Assembly: GCF_036588685.1 (NCBI RefSeq)
Contig: NC_086378.1
Span: 48,044,686 to 48,108,685, forward strand
Origin: Mytilus trossulus
Taxonomy: Eukaryota > Mollusca > Bivalvia > Mytilida > Mytilidae
Direction: 5' to 3'
DNA: 64,000 nt
Shown: piece by piece, positions 62,201-64,000 of the stretch
Position numbering within the stretch: position 1 is the stretch's first letter
Layout of the letters: each line of letters opens with the position of its first letter
Translations under genes and position numbers: made by a program
The notes under the pieces: generated by a model
What the model saw: the letters and a program-made list of their open reading frames with translations, nothing else
Databases searched by the model: none
Told to the model about the DNA's origin: nothing

Positions 62201-63570
62201 ATATTTAAAAGAACTTACTGTTTAAACTGCACATACTTTCAATTATTTGTACATAAAAATCACTAGAATTTATAATATATACTTAAATTTTTTCAGGACA
62301 AATACAATTTTTACAACAGTATAAATTTTAGTAAGTAAATGAACTAAAAAAACACCTATAAATTTTTTGATAATAAAGTGAATTTATTGACAATCTAAGA
62401 AGGATCTAGGTTTATTCTTTTGAAAGTTATGCTTTTTGTTTAATGACATCTCCCTCAATGGAAAGTTTGCCCATTGATTAATTATTCTGTGTTATCTACT
62501 AGAACCACTATGTACCATCCACCCTTCTGACTTGTACCAACCCACATCCATCGGTATGTTCACAACAGATGTCTCAGAAGTCAAGTAGATATTCACGCAC
62601 CACCTCAACTAAGAACGGAACTCAAAAGGAAATATTGATCAAACGGACTCCACAATGAAGCATTAAATTATCCTATAAATACCATTACGTTTAAAACATT
62701 CTTTTTGCTCTCTCTCTCTCTCTTTCTGTTTACACCTGTTTTACCCATCGTTATAAATCTGCACTTTGTTGAGAGTACAAATATACACTGAATGCATCTG
62801 AAAGCTTTTGAAACTTCTTGATCATTTGCTTTCACATCTCTCTTATTCATCAAATAAACTGAGTATTTTTTAAAACATCATAGATAAAAGAAATGGGTTT
62901 TTCATTACACCCTAAAGATGGCATATAAAGCGTAATGGAACATGATACAAATTTCACTTCAAAGTACAAAATTGTATTTAACAAGTTTGTTTACCTACCG
63001 ATCGTAATGGAATATATTTAAATTGATTCCAATATATTTTTCCCCTATCACCCATTAGACATTAAATCTCCCTTTGATTCGGAGAAGTTCTTTTTAATAA
63101 TGACTTTATTTATACTTTTATTTACTTCTGAGCGGTTTCTGTTTTTACAAAGTAAATCATAAAAGGTCATGATTACAATGACCTTATTTGTAAATCATGC
63201 ATAGAAAAAAATGTGATAACCATTAATTTGTTTTTATTTTAACCACAGGAATTCTTTCTAGGTCGGAAACTTTTTGATGCATTTCAGAGTATGTCATTTT
63301 ATATCTTTAACAACAAAAGGACAATGGTGTATCAACATTTACAATTATTTTTAGCTTAAAGGGTAACAACTCTGAACATCTGCAGTGTTTAATCCAAATT
63401 TTATGTCGTTTTGTATCCCATGAATGCTCTGATGGGACGGAATTATATATAATGTTCAACGGAAAAAAGATATCTGACCTTACAATTTAAGCTCTTCCTT
63501 TTGCTAATAGTATATATTCTATATTCTATTTACTAAATACTTTTACTGACGGAAATTTGATAGAGATTGA

Positions 63571-63735
63571 ATGTATGAGGGCATACCCATAGCCAGGGGG
63601 TTTGGACGAACCTCCCCTTAAAACAAATAAGCACTGTTAAAGTCAAAGTTCTGTTTGAATTGTGACTGTTAAAGTCAAGTTTGTGAGTCCAATGAACCCC
63701 CCCTTGGAAATTCCGGGCTATGGGCCTGGTGGGGA
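63571..63735. mobile_element. Possible MITE with CCCATAGCC ends
   Basis: The left end ACCCATAGCCAGGGGGTTTG is mirrored by CCGGGCTATGGGCCTG on the right. Inside, ACTGTTAAAGTCAA occurs twice. It resembles the G-rich elements at 36003 and 59142 in base composition only. Confidence 0.4.
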
Positions 63736-64000
63736 GCTGTAAAATGCATTTCTGACCTTAAAAAATAATATTTATCCCCTAGCAAATCATTAAAAAGATT
63801 TCTTCCAAGTTGGAGCTTTAAAATTGCAAATGCTTTAATATTGAGGGGTGTCAATTTGATACCGACTTTTACCCTTCAAATTTGGAATGACATACAATAT
63901 AAGCTCTGCTCATGTGAACAGTCGATGAAGATTTGATGCAATACTCATGATCTCTGCCTATGGTTACTGACCACCAGACAAAAAATAACAGTAACACTAT

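Larger units (their letters stand above)
58613..64000. other. Probable nkd 5' intron(s), no exon found
   Basis: The exon at 58612 starts with a splice acceptor, so nkd continues to the right. I searched the minus strand for a donor preceded by Nkd-like residues and found none convincing. It contains the elements at 59142 and 63571 and a CT-rich patch near 62710. Confidence 0.5.

Noticed and set aside
62995-63030. Possible upstream nkd exon ending at a GTAGGTAAAC donor
   Set aside because: The reading frame contains stops, the phase does not fit the next exon and no Nkd-like residues precede it.
1-64000. A novel multi-gene defence or metabolic system
   Set aside because: Only three unrelated animal genes are supported and nothing in their order or regulation links them.

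Overview
This is an A+T-rich eukaryotic window with low gene density and long introns. It is packed with dispersed repeats that I recognise as typical of marine mussels and related bivalves (Mytilus-like). The species call rests on these repeat families and on the animal gene families present. No prokaryotic operon, CRISPR array or viral genome is visible.

Three protein-coding loci can be supported. (1) An intronless gene at 20837-21970 (+) encodes a secreted leucine-rich-repeat protein with a C-terminal cysteine cap. (2) A five-exon gene on the minus strand (coding 42694 down to 33674) encodes a 419-residue arylacetamide deacetylase/hormone-sensitive-lipase-family membrane hydrolase. All splice sites and phases join cleanly, and the protein numbering runs parallel to human AADAC. 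The nucleophile motif is altered: GDG-S-GG replaces GDS-x-GG. (3) The 3' three coding exons of a Naked cuticle (Nkd) homologue, a Dishevelled-binding Wnt antagonist, lie on the minus strand (58612 down to 50334). They hold the EF-hand, the conserved motif after it and the terminal poly-histidine tail. Its 5' exons were not found and may lie beyond the right edge.

Layout: 1-20 kb is essentially repeat-derived, with a foldback element, several dispersed families, a tRNA-derived SINE and a three-copy 441-bp tandem array with tRNA-like heads. The LRR gene sits at 20.8-22.1 kb. 22-33 kb is intergenic with repeats and decayed reverse-transcriptase-like fragments. 33.7-42.7 kb is the hydrolase gene; its introns carry a 17-unit minisatellite, a SINE with a nested MITE, and an orphan exon fragment from a related hydrolase. 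43-47 kb is repeat-rich intergenic DNA. 47-64 kb is the nkd locus, where the dispersed families of the left side are largely missing and only small inverted-repeat elements and local tandem duplications occur.

The three genes show no evident functional link. I see no convincing previously undescribed multi-gene system. The most interesting items are the displaced catalytic serine, the orphan hydrolase exon, the SINE-headed tandem array and a candidate inverted-terminal element with an internal 189-bp (63-codon) duplication.
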